In this document: positions 1-6,402 of the stretch, piece after piece
Layout: every line of letters begins with the position of its first letter
Position numbering within the stretch: the first letter of the stretch is position 1
Source of the DNA: Actinomycetota bacterium
GTDB taxonomy: Bacteria > Actinomycetota > Humimicrobiia > Humimicrobiales > Humimicrobiaceae
DNA length: 8,711 nucleotides
Assembly (NCBI GenBank): GCA_018894445.1
Contig: JAHIPJ010000078.1
Location: forward strand, 1-8,711
Reading direction: 5' to 3'
The notes under the pieces: generated by a model
What the model saw: the letters and a program-made list of their open reading frames with translations, nothing else
What the model was told of the DNA's origin: nothing
The model's database searches: none
Position numbers and translations under genes: made by a program

Positions 1-94
1 AAAAGCAGAGCAGGAAAATATACCAATTATGGTAACCGAACTTCCTGCTTTTGAAATAACCGGAAAGTTATACGGGTTATTAAGAGGAGTATAA
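1..94 (+). CDS. C-terminal end of a probable DRTGG-domain protein (partial)
   Basis: An open frame enters from the left edge (first full codon at position 2) and ends at TAA 92-94, leaving 30 residues. The visible tail, with IPIMVTELPAFEITGKLYGL near the end, resembles the C-terminus of DRTGG-domain proteins, small proteins related to a domain of phosphotransacetylases and CBS proteins. This matches my memory of the family, not an alignment. The context helps: in many anaerobic bacteria DRTGG genes sit directly before a PHP gene and a stand-alone HATPase gene ahead of a hydrogenase operon, which is the order seen here. The role of such proteins is not established; a regulatory or nucleotide-sensing role is inferred. 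The start lies outside the window. Confidence 0.55.
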   Translation, partial: KAEQENIPIMVTELPAFEITGKLYGLLRGV

Positions 95-117
95 CCTTTA
101 GGCTTATGAGGGAATAG

Positions 118-867
118 ATGTTGAAAAAATTTAAAGCAGATTTGCATATCCATACCTCTCTTTCACCCTGTGCGGATGGAGAGATGTTTCCACAGAGAAT
201 AATTAAACAGGCAAAAATGAATAATTTAGATATAGTAGGAATCTGTGACCACAACTCAGCAGAAAATGTGATAGCAACCCAAAAAATAGGAGAGAGGGAA
301 AAGATAGCGGTTATTGGCGGAATTGAAGCTACATCACAGGAGGAGGTTCATATTCTTGCCCTTTTTGATAATGTAAAAGAGTTATTTGAGCTTCAAGAGG
401 TTATTTATGAGAAATTATCAGGTTTCAATGACGAGAAGGTTTTTGGAAAACAACTTATAGTTAATGAAGAAAATGAAGTTATAGGTTCCAACGATAAACT
501 TTTAATTGGAGCAACCTCATTATCTTTACAGGAAATTGTGCAAACAATCTGTTCTCTGGAAGGGCTGACCATTGCCTCTCATATTGATAGAAGTAGTTTT
601 AGCATTATTGCTCAACTGGGGTTTATTCCGGAGGGATTACTATTGGATGCTCTGGAATTATCTCCAAACTATGAAAGCCAAACGAGATCGTTTGGCGGCA
701 GGCAGGTAAATCCAGAACTTTATGGTTTTCCACTGGTCACTTTTTCCGATGCCCATTTTTTAAAAGATATCGGTAAAAGTTATACTATCTTCCTTATGGA
801 GGAAGCAAGCATAGGAGAGATTAAGAAAGCTTTATCTGGAGAAGATGGAAGAAAGGTAATGATTTAG
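118..867 (+). CDS. PHP-domain metal-dependent phosphoesterase-like protein
   Basis: A 249-residue protein of the PHP (polymerase and histidinol phosphatase) family, which uses a multi-metal centre to hydrolyse phosphoesters. The metal ligands are visible: H10 and H12 in DLHIHT, D20 in CADG, H45 in CDHNS, E70 in GGIE, H78 in EEVHIL, H155 in ASHID, and D211 and H213 in SDAH. The active site therefore looks complete. An insertion at about residues 85-135 separates the two motif groups. No signal peptide or membrane segment is seen, so it should be cytoplasmic. The ATG at 118 is preceded by GAGGG at 108-112, and DLHIHT falls near the N-terminus as usual. The gene follows the DRTGG gene by 23 bp and precedes the ATPase gene by 4 bp, so the three are probably cotranscribed. 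The substrate is unknown; a nucleotide or phosphorylated signal is a guess from context. Confidence 0.88.
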   Translation: MLKKFKADLHIHTSLSPCADGEMFPQRIIKQAKMNNLDIVGICDHNSAENVIATQKIGEREKIAVIGGIEATSQEEVHILALFDNVKELFELQEVIYEKLSGFNDEKVFGKQLIVNEENEVIGSNDKLLIGATSLSLQEIVQTICSLEGLTIASHIDRSSFSIIAQLGFIPEGLLLDALELSPNYESQTRSFGGRQVNPELYGFPLVTFSDAHFLKDIGKSYTIFLMEEASIGEIKKALSGEDGRKVMI

Positions 868-871
868 CCGA

Positions 872-1327
872 ATGGAGGATTTATCTTTGCATATTTTGGA
901 CATAGTAGAAAACTCAATTAGGGCTCATGCAAAAAAGATTGAGATAAAAATTATAGAAGAGAAAAAAAAGGATTTGCTTACTATTGAAATAATTGATGAC
1001 GGTAAAGGTATGGATAAGAAGACATTAAAAAATGTATTAGACCCATTTTTTACAACAAAAAACACTAGAAAAGTTGGGTTGGGTCTTTCTCTTCTTGCCC
1101 AATCAGCAGAAGAAAGCGGAGGAAGTATTGAAATAGAATCAAAACCAGGTCAAGAAACAAAGGTCAAAGCCACATTTGGCTACAGCCATATTGACCGCAA
1201 ACCTCTAGGTGATATTTATGAGTCACTGAAAGTTTTAATTATCGCAAATCCTGATATAAATTTTATTTATAAATATCAAAAAGATAATGCAAATTACCAT
1301 CTGGATACAAAAGAGATTAAAAAATGA
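872..1327 (+). CDS. Stand-alone HATPase_c (histidine-kinase-type ATP-binding) protein
   Basis: A 151-residue protein with the GHKL/HATPase_c fold: N-box around N14 (ENSIRAHAK), G1 box DDGKGMD at 42-48, and glycine-rich VGLGLSL at 68-74. It has no sensor, HAMP, dimerisation-histidine or receiver domain, so it is not a complete histidine kinase. It is closer in shape to anti-sigma-factor serine kinases (RsbW/SpoIIAB type), although its protein partner is not visible. Residues about 105-151 form an extension after the ATPase core. The start MEDLSLHILDI agrees with the usual N-terminus of this hydrogenase-associated family, although the Shine-Dalgarno site is weak (GAAAGG at 851-856, 15 bp away). 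Translation is probably coupled to the PHP gene 4 bp upstream. The TGA stop overlaps the ATG of the HdrA-like gene (ATGA at 1324-1327), so this protein and the oxidoreductase are made together. A regulatory role for the hydrogenase is inferred. Confidence 0.85.
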   Translation: MEDLSLHILDIVENSIRAHAKKIEIKIIEEKKKDLLTIEIIDDGKGMDKKTLKNVLDPFFTTKNTRKVGLGLSLLAQSAEESGGSIEIESKPGQETKVKATFGYSHIDRKPLGDIYESLKVLIIANPDINFIYKYQKDNANYHLDTKEIKK

Positions 1328-4300
1328 TATCGTTGACTATAAATGATAAAAAGATTGAAATAGAGGAAGGATTAACTGTTCTTAAAGCTGCTGAGAAAGT
1401 AGGAATAAAAATACCAACTCTATGTTCACACAAGGCACTTTCACCCTATGGTGCCTGCAGACTTTGTCTTGTTGAGGTAAGCCGAGGTGAAGGATCTCCG
1501 GAAATTCAGGCATCCTGCACCTATCCAGCGCTCGAAGGTCTGGTGGTTAAGACTGATTCCCAGAGAGTTATAAAAACAAGAAAAATAATAATAGAACTGT
1601 TGTTAGCTCGATGTCCGGATTCAGAAGAAATTAAGAATCTTGCCAAAGAATTAGGTGTAGAAAAAACAAGAATCAAACCCAAGGATAAGGACTGCACTCT
1701 ATGCGGGCTGTGTGTGAGGATGTGTGAGGAGCGAATGGGAAGAGCGGCTATAAGTTTTTCGGGTCGTGGACCAAGACGAGAAGTAACCTCACCTTTCGGC
1801 AAATCTTCTGAGGTATGTCAGGTTTGCGGTGCCTGTGATTTTATCTGTCCGACAGGAAAAATTAAACTTCATGAAGTGAGCAAAAACGAACCTCACCCTA
1901 TTCCCTTTGAACATAATATGGGTTTAAATTCCAGGCCAGCAGTATATATTCCTTATCCCCAGGCCATACCCAACAAAGCTACTATTGACAGCCGATATTG
2001 TGTCCATATACTTCGTGATAAATGTGAAATATGTAAGGAATTTTGTGAAGCAGAGGCCATTAATTATGATCAAAAAGAAGAAAAGCTTGATTTAAAAGTT
2101 GGTTCAATAATTTTTTCTCCGGGTTACGATCTTTTTGATGCAGGTTCAAAATTAGAATACGGTTATTCAAACTATTCTAATGTTATTACTGCACTTGAAT
2201 TTGAAAGAATATTGAGTGCCTCCGGCCCATACGAAGGTAAAGTCTTGAGACCTTCAGATAAGCTTCCTCCAAAAAAAATTGCTTTCATCCAATGCGTAGG
2301 CTCACGGGATACAGAAAGAGATTATTGTTCTTCAATATGTTGTATGTATGCCACTAAAGAAGCGATTATTGCTAAAGAACATGCTGGCGAGGAATTGGAA
2401 TGTCAAATTTTCTTTATAGACATTCGTGCTTTCGGCAAAGGATTTGATGCTTATTATGAAAGAGCAAAAGAACTGGGAGTAAAATATATAAGATGCCGTC
2501 CTTCATCTGTAGAAGAAATAGCAGAGACAAAAAATCTTAAGATTAATTATGTAACTGATGAGGGGAAGATGTTAACTGACCAGTATGATTTAGTAGTTTT
2601 ATCTGTTGGCCTGCAACCGCCAGAATTAGCCAGAAAGCTGAATAGTAATTTTGGAATTAAACTTAATGAGTATGGTTTTTGCTGGACCGATCCTTTCAAA
2701 CCAGTCGAATCTAACAAAGAGGGAATATTTGTTTGTGGACCATTTACCGAACCAAAAGATATACCGGAAACTGTAATGCAAGCAGGTGGTGCAGCATCTA
2801 AGGTTTTATCTCTTCTTTCTGAAGCACGAGGAACTTTAATTAAGGCTAAAGAGTATCCTTTAGAAAAAGATGTTACCGGACAGGCTCCGCGCATTGGCGT
2901 ATTTATCTGTCATTGTGGGTCAAACATTGCTGGTGTAGTAGATATTTCTCAGGTAGTAGAATATGCAAAAAACTTACCAGATGTAGTTTATGTTGAGAAT
3001 AATCTTTATACCTGTTCCAATGATACCCAGGAGAAGATTAAAAAATTGGTTGAAGAACATAATCTTAACCGGGTAGTCGTTGCTTCCTGTACTCCCAGAA
3101 CACATGAACCCCTGTTTCGGAATACAATCCGCGAGGCAAGACTTAATCCTTACTTGTTTGAAATGGCTAATATTCGTGACCAATGTTCCTGGGTGCATAT
3201 GCATGAGCCAGAAAAGGCCACCCGAAAAGCAAAAGACCTGGTACGAATGGCGGTGGCTAAAGTACGTTTATTAGAGCCATTACAGAGGAGGAAAGTAGGT
3301 ATAAATCACAGCGCTCTGGTTATTGGTGGGGGGCTAAGTGGTATGAGCACAGCCTTAGAGATCGCAGAGCAGGGTTATGATGTACATCTGGTAGAGAAAG
3401 AGAAACAACTAGGTGGAAATCTACAGCGTATACATTTTCTATTCAATGGAGGAAAGCCACAGGAACAGCTGGATTCTCTAATTAAGCATGTTAAAGAGAA
3501 TGATAAAATTCATCTTTATACTGATACAAAAATATCAAATATCGAAGGGTCCTTTGGCAATTTCAAAACAACAATAGAGACAGGTAATGGGCAACCCAAC
3601 GAAATTAACGAAACTAATAAACCCAACGAAATTGAACACGGAGTGATAATTGTTGCTACTGGTGCTAAAGAATACAAACCAACTGAATATCTTTATAGTG
3701 AAGATGAAAAAGTAATAACTCAACTCCAACTGGAAGAATGGTTAGCGGCAAATAGCGAGCAGTCAATGGTTATCGCTGAGCACCGGAAACCGGGCACCGG
3801 AAACCGGGCACTGACTGTCGGGCACCGACACTCAAGCGCCAACTATCGATTACCAAAAACCGACCCCCGTACGCTGAAGACTGTGGTTATGATCCAGTGT
3901 GTTGGTTCAAGAGATGATGAGAGACCTTATTGTAGTCGAGTATGCTGTTCTGAGGCAGTAAAGAATGCTTTGAAAATAAAAGAGGCTAACCCGAAGATAA
4001 ATGTATTTATTCTCTATCGGGACATGAGAACGTATGGATTTAGAGAAAGCTATTACACCAAAGCGCGCCAGATGGGAGTAATTTTCATTCGATATGATAA
4101 GGATAAAAAACCGGAGGTAGTAAAACAAAATGGTGTGTTGAAAGTTTCCTTGGTCGATCCAATACTTAATAGGCCGGTTACTATCAATGCTGATCTTTTA
4201 GTCCTGTCTGCTGGAACTATTCCCCATCCAGAAAATAAAGACCTTGCTCAAATGTTAAAAGTACCATTAGATCAAGACAATTTCTTTTTGGAAGCACATA

Positions 4301-4713
4301 TGAAACTTCGTCCGGTTGATTTTGCTACGGAAGGAGTCTTTTTATGTGGCCTCGCCCATTCAGCGAAATCAATTGAAGAAAGTATCACTCAGGCTTGTGG
4401 CGCGGCAGCACGAGCGAGCACCATACTTTCAAAAGACACTGTAGAGTTGGAAGCAAATATATCTTTTGTAGTAGATGAGAATTGTGATGGATGTGCATAT
4501 TGTATCGATCCCTGTCCGTATAAGGCATTAACTTTGATTGAATATATGAAAGATGGTGCAATCAAAAAGACAGTTGAAGTAGAGGAGTCTACTTGCAAAG
4601 GTTGTGGAACTTGTATGGCAACCTGCCCCAAGATGGGAATATTTGTTAAGGGCTTTAAGCTTGAACAAATATCAGCACAAGTTGAAGCAGCTCTGAAACC
4701 AGTGGAAATTTGA
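1324..4713 (+). CDS. hdrA: Giant HdrA-like FAD/iron-sulfur oxidoreductase with NuoG-like [2Fe-2S] N-terminus
   Basis: At 1129 residues this is much longer than HdrA of methanogens (about 650). Order of parts: (1) residues 1-80, NuoG-like [2Fe-2S] domain with C34, C45, C48 and C65; (2) two [4Fe-4S] motifs, C124/127/130/134 and C165/168/171/175; (3) residues about 190-500, the HdrA C-terminal half with a further cluster motif C226/234/237/241, IQCVGSRD at 322-329 and ICCMYATKEA at 338-347, but no Rossmann GxGxxG; (4) residues about 522-1045, a second HdrA, opening with GVFICHCGSN at 525-534, then FAD-binding VIGGGLSGM at 666-674 with acidic E691, IQCVGSRDD at 857-865 and VCCSEAVKNA at 873-882; (5) a C-terminal 2x[4Fe-4S] ferredoxin, C1054/1057/1060/1064 and C1091/1094/1097/1101. 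HdrA with MvhADG is the known flavin-based bifurcating core, so this is the likely bifurcation subunit, taking electrons from MvhD. The start overlaps the ATPase stop. Repeat-bearing insertions lie at about 755-771 and 810-850. The family is certain; the partner is unknown. Confidence 0.93.
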   Translation: MISLTINDKKIEIEEGLTVLKAAEKVGIKIPTLCSHKALSPYGACRLCLVEVSRGEGSPEIQASCTYPALEGLVVKTDSQRVIKTRKIIIELLLARCPDSEEIKNLAKELGVEKTRIKPKDKDCTLCGLCVRMCEERMGRAAISFSGRGPRREVTSPFGKSSEVCQVCGACDFICPTGKIKLHEVSKNEPHPIPFEHNMGLNSRPAVYIPYPQAIPNKATIDSRYCVHILRDKCEICKEFCEAEAINYDQKEEKLDLKVGSIIFSPGYDLFDAGSKLEYGYSNYSNVITALEFERILSASGPYEGKVLRPSDKLPPKKIAFIQCVGSRDTERDYCSSICCMYATKEAIIAKEHAGEELECQIFFIDIRAFGKGFDAYYERAKELGVKYIRCRPSSVEEIAETKNLKINYVTDEGKMLTDQYDLVVLSVGLQPPELARKLNSNFGIKLNEYGFCWTDPFKPVESNKEGIFVCGPFTEPKDIPETVMQAGGAASKVLSLLSEARGTLIKAKEYPLEKDVTGQAPRIGVFICHCGSNIAGVVDISQVVEYAKNLPDVVYVENNLYTCSNDTQEKIKKLVEEHNLNRVVVASCTPRTHEPLFRNTIREARLNPYLFEMANIRDQCSWVHMHEPEKATRKAKDLVRMAVAKVRLLEPLQRRKVGINHSALVIGGGLSGMSTALEIAEQGYDVHLVEKEKQLGGNLQRIHFLFNGGKPQEQLDSLIKHVKENDKIHLYTDTKISNIEGSFGNFKTTIETGNGQPNEINETNKPNEIEHGVIIVATGAKEYKPTEYLYSEDEKVITQLQLEEWLAANSEQSMVIAEHRKPGTGNRALTVGHRHSSANYRLPKTDPRTLKTVVMIQCVGSRDDERPYCSRVCCSEAVKNALKIKEANPKINVFILYRDMRTYGFRESYYTKARQMGVIFIRYDKDKKPEVVKQNGVLKVSLVDPILNRPVTINADLLVLSAGTIPHPENKDLAQMLKVPLDQDNFFLEAHMKLRPVDFATEGVFLCGLAHSAKSIEESITQACGAAARASTILSKDTVELEANISFVVDENCDGCAYCIDPCPYKALTLIEYMKDGAIKKTVEVEESTCKGCGTCMATCPKMGIFVKGFKLEQISAQVEAALKPVEI
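3594..3633 (+). repeat. In-frame repeat insertion in the hdrA-like gene (PNEI repeats)
   Basis: The 14-mer AACCCAACGAAATT occurs at 3593-3606 and again at 3620-3633, a 27-bp period that keeps the reading frame. It encodes PNEI twice within a low-complexity, Asn/Glu-rich linker (residues about 756-771) just before the VIIVATGA motif. Part of the unit (AACGAAA) recurs between the two copies at 3607-3613. It looks like a short-repeat insertion tolerated on the protein surface. Confidence 0.7.
3781..3811 (+). repeat. GC-rich 14-bp tandem repeat inside the hdrA-like gene
   Basis: CACCGGAAACCGGG occurs at 3781-3794 and exactly again at 3795-3808, followed by CAC. A related GGGCACCGACAC lies at 3820-3831. 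The unit contains the partial palindrome CCGGAAACCGG. Because 14 is not a multiple of 3, the two copies are read in different frames (HRKPG, then TGNRA), so the protein does not preserve the repeat. The tract is much richer in GC than the surrounding gene and lies in a roughly 40-residue insertion (about 810-850) between the two conserved blocks VITQLQLEE and VVMIQCVGSRD. Confidence 0.85.
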
Positions 4714-4735
4714 AAATCGAAAATGAGGAAAAACA

Positions 4736-5167
4736 ATGAATAATGAACAAACAAAAGTTACTGAGTTTGAACCATTGATTCTGGCATTTTGCTGTAACTG
4801 GTGTTCGTATGCCGGAGCTGATTTAGCGGGTATATCAAGAATGCAATATCCTACAAGTATTCGTATAATAAGGGTAATGTGTTCTGGGATGATTCATCCA
4901 AATTTGGTGATAGATGCTTTAACAAAGGGTGCTGACGGTGTTATAATATGCGGGTGTCATCCTGGAGACTGTCATTATTTAGAGGGTAATTTGAAAGCGG
5001 AAAAGAGAGCGGATGCAATCAGGCTTATGTTAGAGGATTTTGGAATAGAAGATGAGAGATTTAGATTAGAATGGATTTCTGCTTCAGAAGGTCCCAGGTT
5101 TGCTCAGGTAATGACTGAGTTTACAGAGGCAGTAAAAAAGTTAGGTCCAAGCCCATTTAAAATGTGA
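4736..5167 (+). CDS. mvhD: MvhD-type hydrogenase iron-sulfur (electron-transfer) subunit
   Basis: A 143-residue protein of the MvhD/FlpD family, the small [2Fe-2S] subunit that carries electrons from the [NiFe] hydrogenase to HdrA in the Hdr-Mvh complex. Diagnostic segments are ILAFCCNWCSYAGAD (residues 15-29, C19, C20, C23), RVMCSGMI (C49) and ICGCHPGDCHY (C72, C74, C79), followed by a helical C-terminal half. The length is normal for a stand-alone MvhD; it is not fused to HdrA as in some relatives. The ATG at 4736 has GAGGA at 4725-4729, and no other ATG is available before the first cysteine motif. About eight N-terminal residues (MNNEQTKV) precede the usual family start and are encoded by repetitive AT-rich DNA. 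The gene lies 22 bp after the HdrA-like gene. It is cytoplasmic, with no export signal. Confidence 0.93.
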   Translation: MNNEQTKVTEFEPLILAFCCNWCSYAGADLAGISRMQYPTSIRIIRVMCSGMIHPNLVIDALTKGADGVIICGCHPGDCHYLEGNLKAEKRADAIRLMLEDFGIEDERFRLEWISASEGPRFAQVMTEFTEAVKKLGPSPFKM

Positions 5168-5178
5168 AAGGTTAAAAA

Positions 5179-5382
5179 ATGCAATTAGCAAGAATAATTA
5201 ACGGAAAAAAATTTATGTGGGATGGAAAAGATTACCCTGATAAAAAGAGCGCTTTGGATACTGCTCAAAAATATAAAAATAGTGGATTTGAAACGGAGGT
5301 GTTAGAAGAAAAGCAAAAATATTATGTTTTTACCCGCAAAGTTGTAGAAGAAGTTGTAGTTGAAGGTCAACCTACTATTTAG
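5179..5382 (+). CDS. Small 67-residue protein within the hydrogenase operon, function unknown
   Basis: I do not recognise this protein. It is a genuine-looking gene: ATG at 5179 with GAAAGG at 5166-5171, 11 bp after mvhD and 14 bp before mvhG, on the same strand with the same codon style. The protein is strongly charged and has no cysteine, so it does not bind an iron-sulfur cluster by thiols. It has no signal peptide or membrane segment. By eye it suggests a beta hairpin (residues about 3-18, INGKKFMWDGKDY), a helix (about 21-35, KKSALDTAQKYKNSG) and two strands (about 37-60, ending in VFTRKVVEEVVVE). Its place among structural subunit genes suggests a small accessory subunit or assembly factor of the hydrogenase; this is inference from position only. 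Confidence 0.75.
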   Translation: MQLARIINGKKFMWDGKDYPDKKSALDTAQKYKNSGFETEVLEEKQKYYVFTRKVVEEVVVEGQPTI

Positions 5383-5396
5383 AGAGGAGAAATATT

Positions 5397-6323
5397 ATGC
5401 CAGTAAAAGTTGCAGAAGAGTGGTTAAATATTTGTGGAGGGTGTGAAGTAACAATTTTAGACATTGGAGAACCATTACTTGACTTATTGCCTAAAATAGA
5501 GTTTGTACACATGCCTGTTCTTATGGACCACAAATATTTTGGTCAGACAGGAGAAAAAGCAGAATTAGAAATTCCTGAAGCAGATGTCGGGATTATATCA
5601 GGAGGGGTAAGAAATGAAAAAGAAAAACATGTTACGGAAGAAATGAGGAAAAAATGCAAAACACTTATATCGCTTGGCTCCTGTGCATGTTTTGGCGGAA
5701 TTCCTGCTCTAGCAAATCAGTATCCCTTAATAGATCTTTACGATAAGGTTTTTAGACAGTCAAAGACTACAGATTCAGCTGATACACCTGCAGAAGATAT
5801 TCCGCCGCTGACAGATAGGGTTTATGCAATTGATGAGGTAGTGAAAGTTGATGTTTACATTCCTGGTTGTCCGACTTCACCCGAGCTTGTGGCTAATGCC
5901 TTAATTTCACTACTTGAAGGTAAGCCATTTGAAATACCAGAGCGAAGTGTTTGTGATGATTGCCCCACAAAACGGGAAAAAAAGGCAATTACATCAGTAA
6001 AAAGGCCACTTGAATCAATAGTACCTCCAGGACAGAAATTAGAAGATTCAAGGTGTTTTATGGAACTAGGTTATTTATGTCTCGGTCCTGTAACCAAATC
6101 CGGTTGTGGAGGTAGTGAAAAAACACCGAGATGTGTTAAGGCATTTATGCCCTGCAGAGGTTGTTTCGGTCCAATAAGAGCTGGTGCAAATCCGATGGTA
6201 GAGATGATGGGCGCACTTTCCAGTATTGGTCTGGACCCCAAGTTGATTCTTGACAGGCGTTCGACATTTCAGAGGTATATTGGAGCACATGGCAGGTTAA
6301 GACCATTACCGAAAAGGCCATAA
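5397..6323 (+). CDS. mvhG: [NiFe] hydrogenase small subunit, MvhG type (group 3c)
   Basis: A 308-residue small subunit that relays electrons from the NiFe site through three iron-sulfur clusters to MvhD. Proximal-cluster ligands are C13 and C16 in ICGGCE, C96 in LGSCACFGG and C158 in PGCPTSPE. Eight further cysteines (C186, C189, C220, C228, C237, C246, C253, C256) are enough for the medial and distal [4Fe-4S] clusters with all-cysteine ligation. The protein begins directly with the catalytic domain and has no twin-arginine signal peptide, so the enzyme is cytoplasmic, as expected for group 3. The start at 5397 is supported by the strong Shine-Dalgarno site GAGAGGAG at 5382-5389. The RYIGAHGRLRPLP tail is like that of MvhG and other group 3 small subunits. 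Neighbouring mvhD and hdrA support group 3c over F420- or NAD-linked types. Confidence 0.95.
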   Translation: MPVKVAEEWLNICGGCEVTILDIGEPLLDLLPKIEFVHMPVLMDHKYFGQTGEKAELEIPEADVGIISGGVRNEKEKHVTEEMRKKCKTLISLGSCACFGGIPALANQYPLIDLYDKVFRQSKTTDSADTPAEDIPPLTDRVYAIDEVVKVDVYIPGCPTSPELVANALISLLEGKPFEIPERSVCDDCPTKREKKAITSVKRPLESIVPPGQKLEDSRCFMELGYLCLGPVTKSGCGGSEKTPRCVKAFMPCRGCFGPIRAGANPMVEMMGALSSIGLDPKLILDRRSTFQRYIGAHGRLRPLPKRP

Positions 6324-6402
6324 AAATATATTAACTAATTTCGGTTTTAGGTTAATTGACAATATAAGCTAATACCGATAACCAAATTAAAGAGGAGGAA
6401 AA
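6324..6402 (+). other. 79-bp spacer before mvhA with an imperfect inverted repeat
   Basis: This is the longest gap in the operon. TAATTT (6336-6341) and GGTTA (6350-6354) can pair with AAATTA (6384-6389) and TAACC (6379-6383), leaving an 8-base bulge on one side. A TTGACA hexamer lies at 6356-6361, but no good -10 box follows at the usual spacing (TAACCA at 6379). It could be a weak internal promoter, an mRNA hairpin that sets the mvhG/mvhA ratio, or chance in AT-rich DNA. Confidence 0.25.
6393..6398 (+). promoter_or_regulatory. Consensus Shine-Dalgarno site of mvhA
   Basis: AGGAGG, within AGAGGAGGAA, lies four bases before the mvhA ATG at 6403. It is the closest match to consensus in the window and fixes the start. 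It suggests that the large subunit is translated independently rather than by coupling to mvhG. Confidence 0.8.

Noticed and set aside
872..1327. Complete sensor histidine kinase
   Set aside because: Only the ATP-binding domain is present; there is no sensor, HAMP or phosphoacceptor-histidine domain, and the conserved start leaves no room for one.
1324..2850. Two separate genes (NuoG-like plus HdrA) instead of one fusion
   Set aside because: There is no stop codon between the parts, and no convincing ribosome site was found at the junction near residues 505-525, so a single chain is the simplest reading.
3593..3811. CRISPR array
   Set aside because: The repeats are only 14 bp, two copies each, without regular spacers, and they lie inside a translated gene.
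3769..3870. Assembly error or frameshift in the HdrA-like gene at the GC-rich repeat
   Set aside because: The frame stays open and resumes exactly in the conserved VVMIQCVGSRD block, so the gene appears intact. An error is not excluded but is not needed.
6356..6384. Sigma-70-like promoter with TTGACA at 6356-6361 before mvhA
   Set aside because: At 17-bp spacing the -10 position reads TAACCA, a poor match, and such hexamers are expected by chance in AT-rich DNA. It is mentioned only within the spacer entry.
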